A stretch of DNA of 64,000 nt from Stutzerimonas stutzeri. Its GTDB lineage: Bacteria > Pseudomonadota > Gammaproteobacteria > Pseudomonadales > Pseudomonadaceae. Under the pieces are notes generated by a model. It did not search any database. It saw only the letters and a list, made by a program, of their open reading frames with translations, and was not told the origin of the DNA. A program made the translations under genes and the position numbers. Each line of letters opens with the position of its first letter. The stretch's first letter is position 1. Below, piece by piece: positions 27,676-36,544 of this stretch. The DNA lies in assembly GCF_002909485.1 (NCBI RefSeq), contig NZ_PPXG01000005.1, positions 248,001 to 312,000 on the forward strand, written 5' to 3'.

Positions 27676-28713
27676 ATGCCGTTCGTGAATGAACTGATCG
27701 ATCACAACCGTACCCAGATCGCGCAAGCCGGTGATCGGGCGAGCCACGGGCCGATGCGGACGTCACGCTTCCTGTTCGAGGTCGAGACCGTCATGGCACT
27801 GCTGCGCAGCCGCATCATCGGCCAGGACCCTGTGCTGGACGAGATCGAAGCCATGCTTCGCGTGATCAAGGCCGGGATCAGCGATCCCGAACGGCCGTTG
27901 ACCGTCAATCTGTTCCTCGGCCCGACCGGGGTCGGCAAGACGGAGATCGTGCGCCTACTGGCCCAGGCCATTCATGGCAAGCCGGATGCGTTCTGCCGCA
28001 TCGACATGAATACCCTGGCGCAGGAGCATTATGCTGCCGCGCTCACAGGGGCTCCCCCCGGTTACGTAGGCAGCAAGGAAGGCACGACGTTGTTCGATGC
28101 CGAGGCCATCGCCGGTAGTTTCAGTCGGCCCGGTATCGTGCTGTTCGACGAACTGGAGAAGGCCAGCCGGGAAGTCGTACGCAGCCTGCTAAACGTGCTG
28201 GATAGTGGAAGACTGACGCTCGCTGCCGGCAGCCGAACCCTGGATTTCCGCAACGCGCTGGTGTTCATGACCAGCAATATCGGCTCACGGCAGGCTGCAC
28301 GGTGGGAGCGCTGGCCGATACCGCCCATGGGCCGTGCCGCCTTGCGAAGCCGCAGCTTCGGGCAAGCGCTGCATCGGCAGTTCGATCCGGAGTTCCTCAA
28401 TCGCCTCGACCGCACGCTGCAGTTCGAGAGCATCCAGGGCGACCGGCTGCTGGCGGTGCTTGATGTCGAGCTGGGCAAGCTGGCACAGCGCCTGGCCCGG
28501 CAGGGCGTACAGCTGCAAGTCGATGACGCCGTAAAACGCGCCATCTGCCGCGGTCACGACTCGCGCTTCGGCGCGCGCGACCTCAGTCGGAGAGTGCGCG
28601 CGCGCCTCGAGCCAGCATTGGCGGAAGCCCTGCTGCGCGATCCCGTCGGGAGGGGATGGCGAGCGGTGCTGCACGAAGGCTCGATCCGCGTAGAGCCGCT
28701 CGCGAGCGACTAG
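27676..28713 (+). CDS. amiB: AmiB-like Clp-family AAA+ ATPase
   Basis: 345 residues, a single ClpB/ClpA D2-type AAA+ module: SRIIGQDPVLDEIEAMLR, Walker A LGPTGVGKTEIVRLL, GAPPGYVGSKEG pore loop, Walker B IVLFDELEKAS, sensor 1 VFMTSNIGS, arginine finger and sensor 2 FGARDLSRRVR. The size and position right after amiE match AmiB of P. aeruginosa, proposed to be an energy-coupling or chaperone factor of the amidase operon. The ATG at 27676 has a poor ribosome site, and translation from a later ATG (27754, MRTSRF) is possible. Confidence 0.85.
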   Translation: MPFVNELIDHNRTQIAQAGDRASHGPMRTSRFLFEVETVMALLRSRIIGQDPVLDEIEAMLRVIKAGISDPERPLTVNLFLGPTGVGKTEIVRLLAQAIHGKPDAFCRIDMNTLAQEHYAAALTGAPPGYVGSKEGTTLFDAEAIAGSFSRPGIVLFDELEKASREVVRSLLNVLDSGRLTLAAGSRTLDFRNALVFMTSNIGSRQAARWERWPIPPMGRAALRSRSFGQALHRQFDPEFLNRLDRTLQFESIQGDRLLAVLDVELGKLAQRLARQGVQLQVDDAVKRAICRGHDSRFGARDLSRRVRARLEPALAEALLRDPVGRGWRAVLHEGSIRVEPLASD

Positions 28714-28783
28714 CAGCGAACTCTCCAGCAGAGCGGTCGTCCCATTTTCTAGACCGCACATTCACCGACTGGGGAAAATACCA

Positions 28784-29659
28784 ATGGCCATGCTGGACAC
28801 CCGCGGCATCGGGGCCTTCACCTTGTTAAAGCGCACCGTCAAGGAATTTGGCGACGACGACATGTCGACCTATGCCTCGGCGCTGGCGTATCGCGCCTTG
28901 TTTGCAATGTTTCCGTTCATGGTGTTTTTGATTGCCCTGCTGGGATTTCTCGACCTGCAGGAGTTCTTCGATTGGTTGCGCTTGCAGGCCGAGCTGGCAC
29001 TGCCTCCGATGGCCATGGAGCAGATTAATCCGGTGATTGAGCAACTGCAGGAGCAACAGGCCGGGTTGTTGTCCTTCGGTATTCTGGTGGCATTGTGGAC
29101 CGCATCCATCGGTTTCCGCTCGCTGATGATCGCCATGAACAAGGCCTACGATGTCGAGGAGGGGCGACCGAGCTGGAAGCTGATCCTGCTGTCGCTGGGC
29201 TACACCGTGGGCGTGGCAATATTGCTGCTGTTCACCGCCGGACTGATGATTATCGGTCCGCAGGCCATGGAGTGGCTGGCGGGGCAAGTCGGCATGCGTG
29301 ATGTGGTAGTGGTGCTTTGGACCTGGCTGCGTTGGCCGGTGATTGTGCTGATGCTGATGCTGGTCGTGGCGCTGCTGTATTACGTCACGCCGGACGTGGA
29401 GCAGGACTTCCGCTTTATCACACCCGGTTCGGTGATGGCCGTGCTGGTGTGGATCATGGCCTCGATCGGCTTTGGTATCTACGTGCAGAACTTTGCGGAT
29501 TACAACGCAACCTACGGCAGCATCGGGGCCATTATCGTGCTGTTGCTCTATCTCTATATTTCCGCTGCCGTGTTGCTGTTTGGTGCCGAGCTCAACGCGG
29601 TCATCGAGCATGCTTCGGTGGAAGGCAAGGACGAGGGCGACAAGCAGCTCGACCGCTGA
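28784..29659 (+). CDS. YihY/BrkB family inner-membrane protein
   Basis: 291 residues with six TMs. It shows the family features ALAYRALFAMFPFMVFLIALLGFL, SIGFRSLMIAMNKAYDVEEGRPSW and the C-terminal NYNATYGS-like stretch (YNATYGSIGAIIVLLLYLY). The family was once called ribonuclease BN and virulence factor BrkB; its true function is not settled and may involve transport or envelope integrity. It lies 70 bases after amiB and 155 bases before the glycosyltransferase, both on the same strand. Confidence 0.85.
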   Translation: MAMLDTRGIGAFTLLKRTVKEFGDDDMSTYASALAYRALFAMFPFMVFLIALLGFLDLQEFFDWLRLQAELALPPMAMEQINPVIEQLQEQQAGLLSFGILVALWTASIGFRSLMIAMNKAYDVEEGRPSWKLILLSLGYTVGVAILLLFTAGLMIIGPQAMEWLAGQVGMRDVVVVLWTWLRWPVIVLMLMLVVALLYYVTPDVEQDFRFITPGSVMAVLVWIMASIGFGIYVQNFADYNATYGSIGAIIVLLLYLYISAAVLLFGAELNAVIEHASVEGKDEGDKQLDR

Positions 29660-29814
29660 GGCGCCGTCTAGCGCTCTGCGGCGAACAACCCTTGTACGTA
29701 ACGGTCATCTATTTCATTACAGAATTATTCCGCAAGGATGCGGAGCAGGCCGCCATTGGGCGGCGTGGCCGGCGGTAGACCGGGTTCTGCAACGGAACGG
29801 ACCGGAGAAGTACC

Positions 29815-30930
29815 TTGCATATCGCGGATGTGACCATGTTTTACGCGCCCGCTAGTGGTGGCGTGCGCACGTACCTCGAGGCCAAGCATCGCAGGTTGCA
29901 GCTCTATTCGGGCGTGCGCCATAGCATTCTGGTACCGGGCGATGACTACCACCATAACGATGGCATCTATCAGGTGCCGGCGCCCATTCTGCCGTTCGGC
30001 AAGGGCTATCGCTTTCCGATCAGACGTGCGCCATGGCGCAACCTGTTGCGGTCTTTGCGACCTGATCTTATCGAGGTGGGTGACCCTTACATGACGGCCT
30101 GGGCGGCGCTGGACGCCGGGCGTCGACTGAATATTCCGGTGATTGGTTTCTATCATTCCGATCTGCCGCTGTTGGTCAGCAACCGCATCGGCGGCTGGCT
30201 GGGGCCCAATTTCAACGGGTACGTCTCGCGGCTGTACGGCAGCTTCGACCGGGTGCTTGCGCCCAGCGAAGTGATGGCTGACAAGCTGATTCACCTAGGC
30301 GTCAAGAATGTATTCGTACAGCAGTTGGGGGTCGATCTGGATACCTTCTGCCCCGAGCGTCGTGATCCGAACCTGCGCCGCGAACTGGGATTGGCCGACG
30401 ACACCCGGTTGATGATGTTTGCCGGCCGCGGTTCGCGGGAGAAAAACCTGCATATCTTGCTAGAAACCGCGCGCCAGCTTGGCAAGCCGTACCACCTGTT
30501 GCTGGTGGGTTCGAGCATGCCGCAGCGCGTGCCGGACAACGTCACGGTGATCGACCGCTTCTGTTCCGCCAGCGAGGTGGCGCGCTATATGGCTAGCTGT
30601 GACGTGCTGCTACACGCCGGCAATCAGGAAACCTTTGGCCTGGTGGTTCTGGAGGCTATGGCGTCGGGCATTCCAGTGGTGGCTGCGCGGGCCGGAGCGC
30701 TGCCGGAGCTCGTGCCTTTCTACAGTGGGCGACTGTGTCGACCGCTCGACTCCAGGGCAATGGCGCATACCGTGCGCGAGTTGTTCGAAGACGATCCGCG
30801 ACTGCTCGGGCAACAGGCCCGTCAGCATGTCGAGGCGCACCATGCCTGGGATGCCGTAGTGGCCGGGCTGCTTGCCCACTACCATGCAGTGCTGGGCACT
30901 GCAGATCTGCCGGTGGCCGTACATGGGTGA
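29815..30930 (+). CDS. GT4-type glycosyltransferase (TTG start)
   Basis: 371 residues of GT-B fold. The N-terminus has MFYAPASGGVRTYLEAKH with the glycine loop, and the C-terminal donor site has GRGSREKNLHILLET and GNQETFGLVVLEAMASGIPVVA with the E-x7-E motif. TTG at 29815 is the start: GGAGAA lies 7 bases upstream, while the next ATG (29836) has no ribosome site. Its stop overlaps the following DUF2334 gene by 8 bases. It probably transfers a hexose or hexosamine to a lipid or diacylglycerol-type acceptor, but the sugar and acceptor are unknown. Confidence 0.88.
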   Translation: MHIADVTMFYAPASGGVRTYLEAKHRRLQLYSGVRHSILVPGDDYHHNDGIYQVPAPILPFGKGYRFPIRRAPWRNLLRSLRPDLIEVGDPYMTAWAALDAGRRLNIPVIGFYHSDLPLLVSNRIGGWLGPNFNGYVSRLYGSFDRVLAPSEVMADKLIHLGVKNVFVQQLGVDLDTFCPERRDPNLRRELGLADDTRLMMFAGRGSREKNLHILLETARQLGKPYHLLLVGSSMPQRVPDNVTVIDRFCSASEVARYMASCDVLLHAGNQETFGLVVLEAMASGIPVVAARAGALPELVPFYSGRLCRPLDSRAMAHTVRELFEDDPRLLGQQARQHVEAHHAWDAVVAGLLAHYHAVLGTADLPVAVHG

Positions 30931-31684
30931 GGCTGCTCTGACGCTGGTGCTGCACGATGTAGCCGCGGAAACCTGGCCCGATTACCAGCCCTTCGTCGAG
31001 GCGGTGGACGCCATCGGTGGTGTGCCGATCACTTGGTTGGTAGTTCCGGATTTTCACCAACGCAATCCGCTGGAGCAGCAGCCGGACTTCCGTCGTGTGC
31101 TGGACGAGCGCGTGCAGCGCGGCGACGAGCTGGTGTTGCATGGTTGCTACCACGCCGATCTTGAGTCCGCGCCGAAGACGCCGAAGGACTGGTTCATGCG
31201 CCGGGTCTATACCCATGAGGGTGAATTCTATGGCCTTGATGAACAGTCCGCCGACGAGCGCCTGGAACGAGGAATGGATCTGTTCAGGCGCCATCGCTGG
31301 CCGCTGCATGGATTCGTCGCACCCGCCTGGCTGATGAGCGAGGGCACCCGCCGAGCACTGGCCCGCAGCGGATTGGTCTACACCAGCGATCCAGGTCATC
31401 TTTATCTGCTGCCCGATTTCTCCGCAATCACCGCTCCCGGGCTTGTCTGGAGTGCTCGCAGCCCTTGGCGGCGTGGGGTGTCCTGGCTGGTCAGTGAACG
31501 CCAGCTGCGCCAGAGTCGCAGCGCGCCATTGCTGCGCCTGGGTTTGCATCCGGTGGATATGCGCCATGAATTCTCCCGTCGTTACTGGTTCGATGTGCTC
31601 GAGCGCTTGTTGGAGGACGGGAGGCGACCGATGACCAAGATCGATTGGCTGCGCCAGTACCGGTCGATGAGCGCAGTGGCATGA
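30923..31684 (+). CDS. DUF2334 polysaccharide-deacetylase-like protein
   Basis: 253 residues from the ATG at 30923, inside the end of the glycosyltransferase gene. LTLVLHDVAAETWPDY carries the Asp after the metal-binding His, ELVLHGCYHAD carries the H-x3-H metal site, and FVAPAWLMSEG and GLHPVDMRH are other carbohydrate esterase 4-like blocks. There is no obvious signal peptide, so it probably acts on a cytoplasmic-face glycolipid intermediate, perhaps an N-acetylhexosamine added by the neighbouring glycosyltransferase. The stop overlaps the next gene by 4 bases. Confidence 0.85.
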   Translation: MGEAALTLVLHDVAAETWPDYQPFVEAVDAIGGVPITWLVVPDFHQRNPLEQQPDFRRVLDERVQRGDELVLHGCYHADLESAPKTPKDWFMRRVYTHEGEFYGLDEQSADERLERGMDLFRRHRWPLHGFVAPAWLMSEGTRRALARSGLVYTSDPGHLYLLPDFSAITAPGLVWSARSPWRRGVSWLVSERQLRQSRSAPLLRLGLHPVDMRHEFSRRYWFDVLERLLEDGRRPMTKIDWLRQYRSMSAVA

Positions 31685-32673
31685 ACCGTCGTTGGTGGAT
31701 TTTGGGCGGCGCGTTGCTCGGCGCGGCCATGGTGCCGCTGTTGCTTGGCGGTACCGGCCTGTTCGAGCGGCTACGAAATTTTCCAGGCAGCTTGCTGGCG
31801 ATCATGCTCGGCATGGTGATCGTCGGCTGGAATCTCAATGCGCTGCGCTTGCGCTTGCTTCTGGGGTGCTGGCAACTGGGCCAGCGCCGCGCATTCGGCA
31901 TCGTAGTTGCGACCGAGTTTGCCATTTGCGCCACACCCGGCGGCGCCGGCGGTCCGCTGACGCTTATGGCACTGTTGATGCGCCAGGGCGTGGCGCCGGC
32001 CAAGAGTACGGCGACCTACGCGGTCGAGCAGTTGAGTGATTTGCTGTTTTTCGCCTGCGCATTGGTCGGCGTGCTGTTCTATGCACTGACTCATAAGTTG
32101 AATGCGCATATCGCCAGCCTGCTGGGTTTCAGCGTAGCGCTACTGATCGGTGTGATGGTGCTGCTGGCGCTGCTGGGGCGCTTTCATCGGCGAGTTTTCT
32201 TGCTCAACGGTTGGCTGGTCAGTCGGCTGGGTATGAAGGAATCGCGCAAGCGCCGTTGGGCCCGCAAGGTGTTGGGGTTCCGCAATGCGCTGATCGATTG
32301 TTTTCGCTTGCCACGTCGCGTCTTGTTGGCGGTGTTTGGCCTGACCACGCTGCACTGGCTGCTGCGTTTCAGTGTGCTTTACCTGACCCTGCAGGGGCTG
32401 GGTAGCGAACTCGCCTGGGCGTGGACCTTCCTCGTGCAACTGCTCGCATTGACTGCCGGCCAGCTCAGCCTGTTGCCGGGTGGGGCGGGTAGTGCAGAGT
32501 TGGCCTCGGCGGCGCTGCTGACGCCGATGGTGGGCAAGTCGACAACCGCGGCGGCGATTCTGATCTGGCGCTTCGTGACCTATTACTTTTATCTCATCGT
32601 AGGTGCGCCGGTATTTCTGCACTTGGCCGGGCGCCCGCTGCTGCGCCGATTGATGCCGTCGCGTCATGCCTGA
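31681..32673 (+). CDS. UPF0104/LPG-synthase TM family membrane protein (putative flippase)
   Basis: 330 residues with about eight TMs, GC-rich, with the family's NALRLRLLLGCWQLGQRRAF, FAICATPGGAGGPLTLMALL and QLSLLPGGAGSAELASAALL motifs (AglD/MprF-like lipid-flipping domain). ATG at 31681 overlaps the deacetylase stop. With the glycosyltransferase and deacetylase it makes a three-gene operon that could build a deacetylated glycolipid and move it across the inner membrane. The MprF catalytic GNAT domain is absent. Confidence 0.85.
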   Translation: MNRRWWILGGALLGAAMVPLLLGGTGLFERLRNFPGSLLAIMLGMVIVGWNLNALRLRLLLGCWQLGQRRAFGIVVATEFAICATPGGAGGPLTLMALLMRQGVAPAKSTATYAVEQLSDLLFFACALVGVLFYALTHKLNAHIASLLGFSVALLIGVMVLLALLGRFHRRVFLLNGWLVSRLGMKESRKRRWARKVLGFRNALIDCFRLPRRVLLAVFGLTTLHWLLRFSVLYLTLQGLGSELAWAWTFLVQLLALTAGQLSLLPGGAGSAELASAALLTPMVGKSTTAAAILIWRFVTYYFYLIVGAPVFLHLAGRPLLRRLMPSRHA

Positions 32674-32696
32674 GTCGCTCTGGCCCGATGGCCGGG

Positions 32697-32725
32697 GGAA
32701 ACTATCGCTTCGTTTGGGCGGTCAA
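32697..32725 (+). promoter_or_regulatory. Possible AlgU/sigma-E-type promoter for csbD
   Basis: GGAAACT, a spacer of 17 bases, then GTCAA resembles the envelope-stress sigma pattern, with the predicted start about 30 bases before the ATG. A CsbD-like gene of P. aeruginosa is known to belong to the AlgU response, which fits but does not prove this site. Confidence 0.4.
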
Positions 32726-32761
32726 CCCTATGTCACCCAATGAATAAGCTAGGAGTCCGCC

Positions 32762-32953
32762 ATGAGCAGTACCGAAGACAAGATCAAGGGCAACACTAAC
32801 GAAGCCGTTGGCAAGATTAAGCAAGGCGTAGGCGAAGCGACTGATAACGAGCGCATGAAAGGCGAAGGCCAGCGCCAGGAGATCAAGGGCGAAGCCCAGC
32901 AGGTCAAGGGTGATGTGAAAGACACCCTGAAAAAAGGCATCGACAAGGCCTGA
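32762..32953 (+). CDS. CsbD family stress-response protein
   Basis: 63 residues, highly hydrophilic, with the family's KIKGNTNEAVGKIKQGVGEATDNERMKGEGQ and a second KGEAQQVKGDVKDTLKK repeat. AGGAG lies 6 bases before the ATG. Members are induced by general or osmotic stress; the molecular role is unknown. It sits between the flippase and a strong bidirectional terminator shared with fdxA. Confidence 0.9.
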   Translation: MSSTEDKIKGNTNEAVGKIKQGVGEATDNERMKGEGQRQEIKGEAQQVKGDVKDTLKKGIDKA

Positions 32954-32981
32954 CCTGTCGCTGCTTAGGCAGCCACACATG

Positions 32982-33012
32982 AAAATGCCCGCATCGCTGC
33001 GGGCATTTTTTT
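32982..33012. terminator. Strong bidirectional terminator between csbD and fdxA
   Basis: The 11-bp stem AAAATGCCCGC/GCGGGCATTTT with an ATCGCT loop has a T run on both strands, ending csbD from the left and fdxA from the right. Confidence 0.9.
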
Positions 33013-33030
33013 GTCCTGATACGCTTGGTA

Positions 33031-33354
33031 TCAGCGCTCCAGGTGCTGCAGTTTATCCTTCACGCCATCCCACTCTTCGGCATCCGCCAGCGCATCTTTC
33101 TTCTCGGTGATGTTCGGCCAGACTTCCGCCAGGTCGGCATTGAGCTCGATGAACTCCTGCTGATCCTCCGGTACCTCGTCTTCGGAGAAGATTGCCTGGG
33201 CCGGGCATTCGGGCTCGCACAGGGCACAGTCGATGCACTCGTCCGGATGGATCACCAGAAAGTTCGGGCCTTCGTAGAAGCAGTCCACCGGGCAGACTTC
33301 CACGCAATCGGTGTATTTGCACTTGATGCAGTTGTCGGTGACGACGAAGGTCAT
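33031..33354 (-). CDS. fdxA: 7Fe ferredoxin FdxA
   Basis: 107 residues, the Azotobacter FdI type. The first cluster motif is [18 protein letters not shown] and the second [12 protein letters not shown], which supports a [3Fe-4S] plus [4Fe-4S] pair. The acidic C-terminal extension ([16 protein letters not shown]...) fits the family. It is a soluble electron carrier. In P. aeruginosa, fdxA lies between mutS and rpoS; here mutS is in the same relative place, but rpoS and rsmZ are not next to it. Confidence 0.93.
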   Translation of the reverse strand: MTFVVTDNCIKCKYTDCVEVCPVDCFYEGPNFLVIHPDECIDCALCEPECPAQAIFSEDEVPEDQQEFIELNADLAEVWPNITEKKDALADAEEWDGVKDKLQHLER

Positions 33355-33475
33355 GTCTTGCTATCTCCTCAGGCGTGTCAGGTAGGCGTTACGGTGACGC
33401 CCCTGTGAGTAGGCGGCACAGGCAAATGCCGCTTATCAAAAAAATGCGCGCGATTCTAGCAGCTTTCGCGGCGTA

Positions 33476-36055
33476 TCAAATGCGTGATTTCAAGCTGTAT
33501 AGCAGTTCCAGCGCCTGGCGCGGCGTTACATCATCGGGATTGATCCGTCCCAATTCCTCGAGCACCGGGTGTGGCAGGCTGGCGAACAGGTCGCTCTGCA
33601 TCGGTGGCGCTGGCTGGCCGGGCGCTATTCTCGGCGCTTCATGGGCCAGGCTGGTGGTTTCCAGGCGCGACAGATGGTCGCGTGCACGCTGGATGACTTC
33701 GCCCGGCACGCCGGCCAGCTGTGCCACCGCCAGTCCGTAGCTCTGGCTCGCCGGTCCCGGTAGCACGTGATGCAGAAAGACGATGCGCTCGTTGTGCTCG
33801 GTGGCCGAGAGATGCACGTTGGCCACCACCGGCTCGCTTTCAGGCAGCACGGTCAATTCGAAGTAGTGGGTGGCGAACAGGGTAAACGCGCGCAGCTTGG
33901 CTAGGTGCTCGGCGGCTGCCCAGGCCAGTGAAAGACCATCGAAGGTACTGGTGCCACGGCCCACTTCGTCCATCAACACCAGGCTGCGATCACTGGCATT
34001 GTGCAGGATGTTGGCGGTTTCGCTCATTTCCACCATGAAGGTGGAGCGGCCACCGGCCAGATCGTCCGAGGAGCCGATGCGGGTAAATATCCGGTCTACC
34101 AGCGACAGCTCGCACGCTGCCGCAGGAACGAAGCTACCAATCTGTGCCAGCAGCACGATCAGCGCGGTCTGGCGCATATAGGTCGACTTACCACCCATGT
34201 TCGGCCCGGTGATGACCAACATGCGGGTTGCATCGTCGAGGCCCAGGTCGTTGGCGACGAAGGGCGTCTCCAGTACCTGCTCGACCACCGGATGGCGGCC
34301 CTGCTCGATGCGCATGCACGGCTGATCGACGAAGCGCGGACGATTGAGGTCGAGGTTCAGCGCTCGCTCGGCGAGGTTGCTCAGGACGTCCAGCTCGGCC
34401 AGCGCGCCGGCGCTTTCCTGCAGCGGCGCCAGGTGGCCAATGAGCATTTCCAGCAGCTCGTCGTAGAGCAGCTTCTCGCGGGCCAGGGCGCGGCTCTTGG
34501 CCGACAGTGCCTTGTCTTCGAACTCCTTGAGCTCGGGCGTGATGAAGCGCTCGGCGCCCTTGAGCGTCTGTCGGCGGATGTAATCAGCCGGAGCGGATTC
34601 GGCCTGTTTGCTCGGCAGTTCGATGAAATAGCCATGCACACGGTTATAGCCGACCTTGAGGTTGGCCAGGCCGGTACGGGCCTTCTCGCGGGTTTCCAGA
34701 TCCATCAGGTACTGGCCGGCGTTCTCCGAAAGGGACTGAAGTTCGTCCAGCTCGGCGTCGTAGCCGGTCTTGAGCACACCACCGTCGCGGATCACCGCTG
34801 GCGGGTTGTCGATGATGGCGCGGGCCAGCAGCTCGGCCAGCTCCGGATAGGTGCTGATGCTCTTCGCCAGCTCGAGCAGATGCGGTGCCACCAGGTCCTG
34901 CATGCCGGTTTGCAGCTGCGGCAGCGCGGCGAGGGCGTCGCGCAGGCGCGCCAGATCACGCGGGCGGGCGTTGCGCAGGCCGATGCGGGCGAGGATGCGC
35001 TCCAGATCGCCGATATCCTTGAGTTGCGGCTGCAGCTGCTCGAAGCGGTAATGCTCCAGCAGACAGGTGATCGAGTCCTGGCGCGCTTCGAGAATCTCGC
35101 GGTTGCGCAGCGGGCGGTTCAGCCAGCGGGTCAAGAGGCGCGAGCCCATGGCGGTCTGGCAGCGGTCCATGACCGACTGCAGGGTGTTGTCACGACCGCC
35201 GGAAAGGTTGACGTCCAGCTCCAGGTTGCGGCGGGTGGCGCCATCGAGAATCACCGTGTCGTCGAGCCGCTCGTGGCGCAGGCTGCGCAGATGGGGCAGG
35301 GCGGTGCGCTGGGTTTCCTTGGCATAGCTCAGCAGGCAACCGGCGGCGCCGATGGCCAAGGTCAGGTTCTCGCAACCGAAGCCCTTGAGATCCTGGGTGG
35401 TGAACTGCTGGCATAGGCTCTTGAATGCCGAGTCGCGATCAAAATCCCAGGGCGCGCGCCGGCGCACGCCACGCCGTTTCTCCAGCGGAAGACCTTGCGG
35501 CCAGTCGTCTGGGATCAAGAGTTCAGCCGGGCTCAGGCGCTCCAACTCGGCGAGCAGGGTTTCCCAGCCCTTGAGTTCCTGCACGCTGAAGCGGCCGCTG
35601 GCGATGTCCAGCACCGACAGACCGAACAGGCGCTCATCGCCGACTACTGCGGCCAGCAGGTTGTCGCGGCGCTCGTCGAGTAGCGCCTCGTCGCTCACCG
35701 TGCCGGGCGTGATGATGCGCACCACTTGGCGTTCCACCGGCCCTTTGCTGGTGGCCGGGTCGCCGATCTGTTCGCAGATCACCACCGACTCGCCGAGCTT
35801 CACCAGTCGCGCCAGGTAACCTTCGGCGGAATGGAAGGGAATGCCCGCCATTGGAATCGCGGTGCCGGCCGACTGACCGCGCGCGGTGAGGGTGATGTCC
35901 AGCAGCGCGGCGGCCTTCTTGGCGTCGTCGTAGAACAGCTCGTAGAAGTCGCCCATGCGATAGAACATCAGCTGGTCTGGATGCTCGCGCTTGAGCCTCC
36001 AGTATTGCTGCATCATCGGGGTGTGTGCGGAAAGGTCGGCGTTAGGCTTGGTCAT
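33476..36055 (-). CDS. mutS: DNA mismatch repair ATPase MutS
   Basis: 859 residues, full length. The N-terminal mismatch-reading domain has [28 protein letters not shown] with the Phe-x-Glu contact. The ATPase core has Walker [16 protein letters not shown], the signature [15 protein letters not shown] and FATHYFEL. It recognises mismatches and starts repair with MutL. The gene is transcribed toward fdxA, with 121 bases between. Confidence 0.96.
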   Translation of the reverse strand: MTKPNADLSAHTPMMQQYWRLKREHPDQLMFYRMGDFYELFYDDAKKAAALLDITLTARGQSAGTAIPMAGIPFHSAEGYLARLVKLGESVVICEQIGDPATSKGPVERQVVRIITPGTVSDEALLDERRDNLLAAVVGDERLFGLSVLDIASGRFSVQELKGWETLLAELERLSPAELLIPDDWPQGLPLEKRRGVRRRAPWDFDRDSAFKSLCQQFTTQDLKGFGCENLTLAIGAAGCLLSYAKETQRTALPHLRSLRHERLDDTVILDGATRRNLELDVNLSGGRDNTLQSVMDRCQTAMGSRLLTRWLNRPLRNREILEARQDSITCLLEHYRFEQLQPQLKDIGDLERILARIGLRNARPRDLARLRDALAALPQLQTGMQDLVAPHLLELAKSISTYPELAELLARAIIDNPPAVIRDGGVLKTGYDAELDELQSLSENAGQYLMDLETREKARTGLANLKVGYNRVHGYFIELPSKQAESAPADYIRRQTLKGAERFITPELKEFEDKALSAKSRALAREKLLYDELLEMLIGHLAPLQESAGALAELDVLSNLAERALNLDLNRPRFVDQPCMRIEQGRHPVVEQVLETPFVANDLGLDDATRMLVITGPNMGGKSTYMRQTALIVLLAQIGSFVPAAACELSLVDRIFTRIGSSDDLAGGRSTFMVEMSETANILHNASDRSLVLMDEVGRGTSTFDGLSLAWAAAEHLAKLRAFTLFATHYFELTVLPESEPVVANVHLSATEHNERIVFLHHVLPGPASQSYGLAVAQLAGVPGEVIQRARDHLSRLETTSLAHEAPRIAPGQPAPPMQSDLFASLPHPVLEELGRINPDDVTPRQALELLYSLKSRI

Positions 36056-36544
36056 CGGCTTGCGGTGCGGCTCGTTGATGGGCGAAAGAACCCCAGGGGT
36101 GCGGTCAGGAAACGGCGTTTCGGGGCCGTCTGACGAATAGAGGGTTCCCGCTGAAAGCCGGCAAGGTTAACACGGGGTCGTAGCGATCAGCAGGTCGCAC
36201 GATGCGTCGTACGCATGGAATGAGCCCAGTGTCATCTGTCGCCCCAGCCGAGGAATGCGTTGACAAGCGAACCGCTGCTGTCGATAACTCTGGCCTGTCG
36301 ACAGGCTGCCGGTACGCCAAGAGCGTAACTTGCGTTCTACCTCCCGATTCCTCCGATCAATCAAGTGCCCAGGGCCATTCGGCAACTGTTGCGGTAGCTT
36401 GCCTGATCATCGTTCTTGCCTCGTCACCGTTCGGTCTGTTCCGCCAGTCGCCGATGGTCAGCGAGCCGTGTGTTTCCCCTCTCGCGTCAGTTCCCTGCAG
36501 TAACTCTGGCGACTTCCCCTTTCTGGCCAAAGTGAGCAGAAGAC
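36056..36544. other. Intergenic region between mutS and the acyltransferase
   Basis: 489 bases without a supported gene; the short open frames inside have no ribosome site or family match. It holds two palindromes, ATGCGTCGTACGCAT (36202-36216) and GCCTGTCGACAGGC (36293-36306), of unknown role. Local GC content looks lower than in the flanking genes. It presumably contains promoters for both divergent genes. Confidence 0.5.

Noticed and set aside
33355-33475. RsmZ small RNA between fdxA and mutS
   Set aside because: No repeated GGA hairpins or terminator typical of RsmZ; the space is only about 120 bases.
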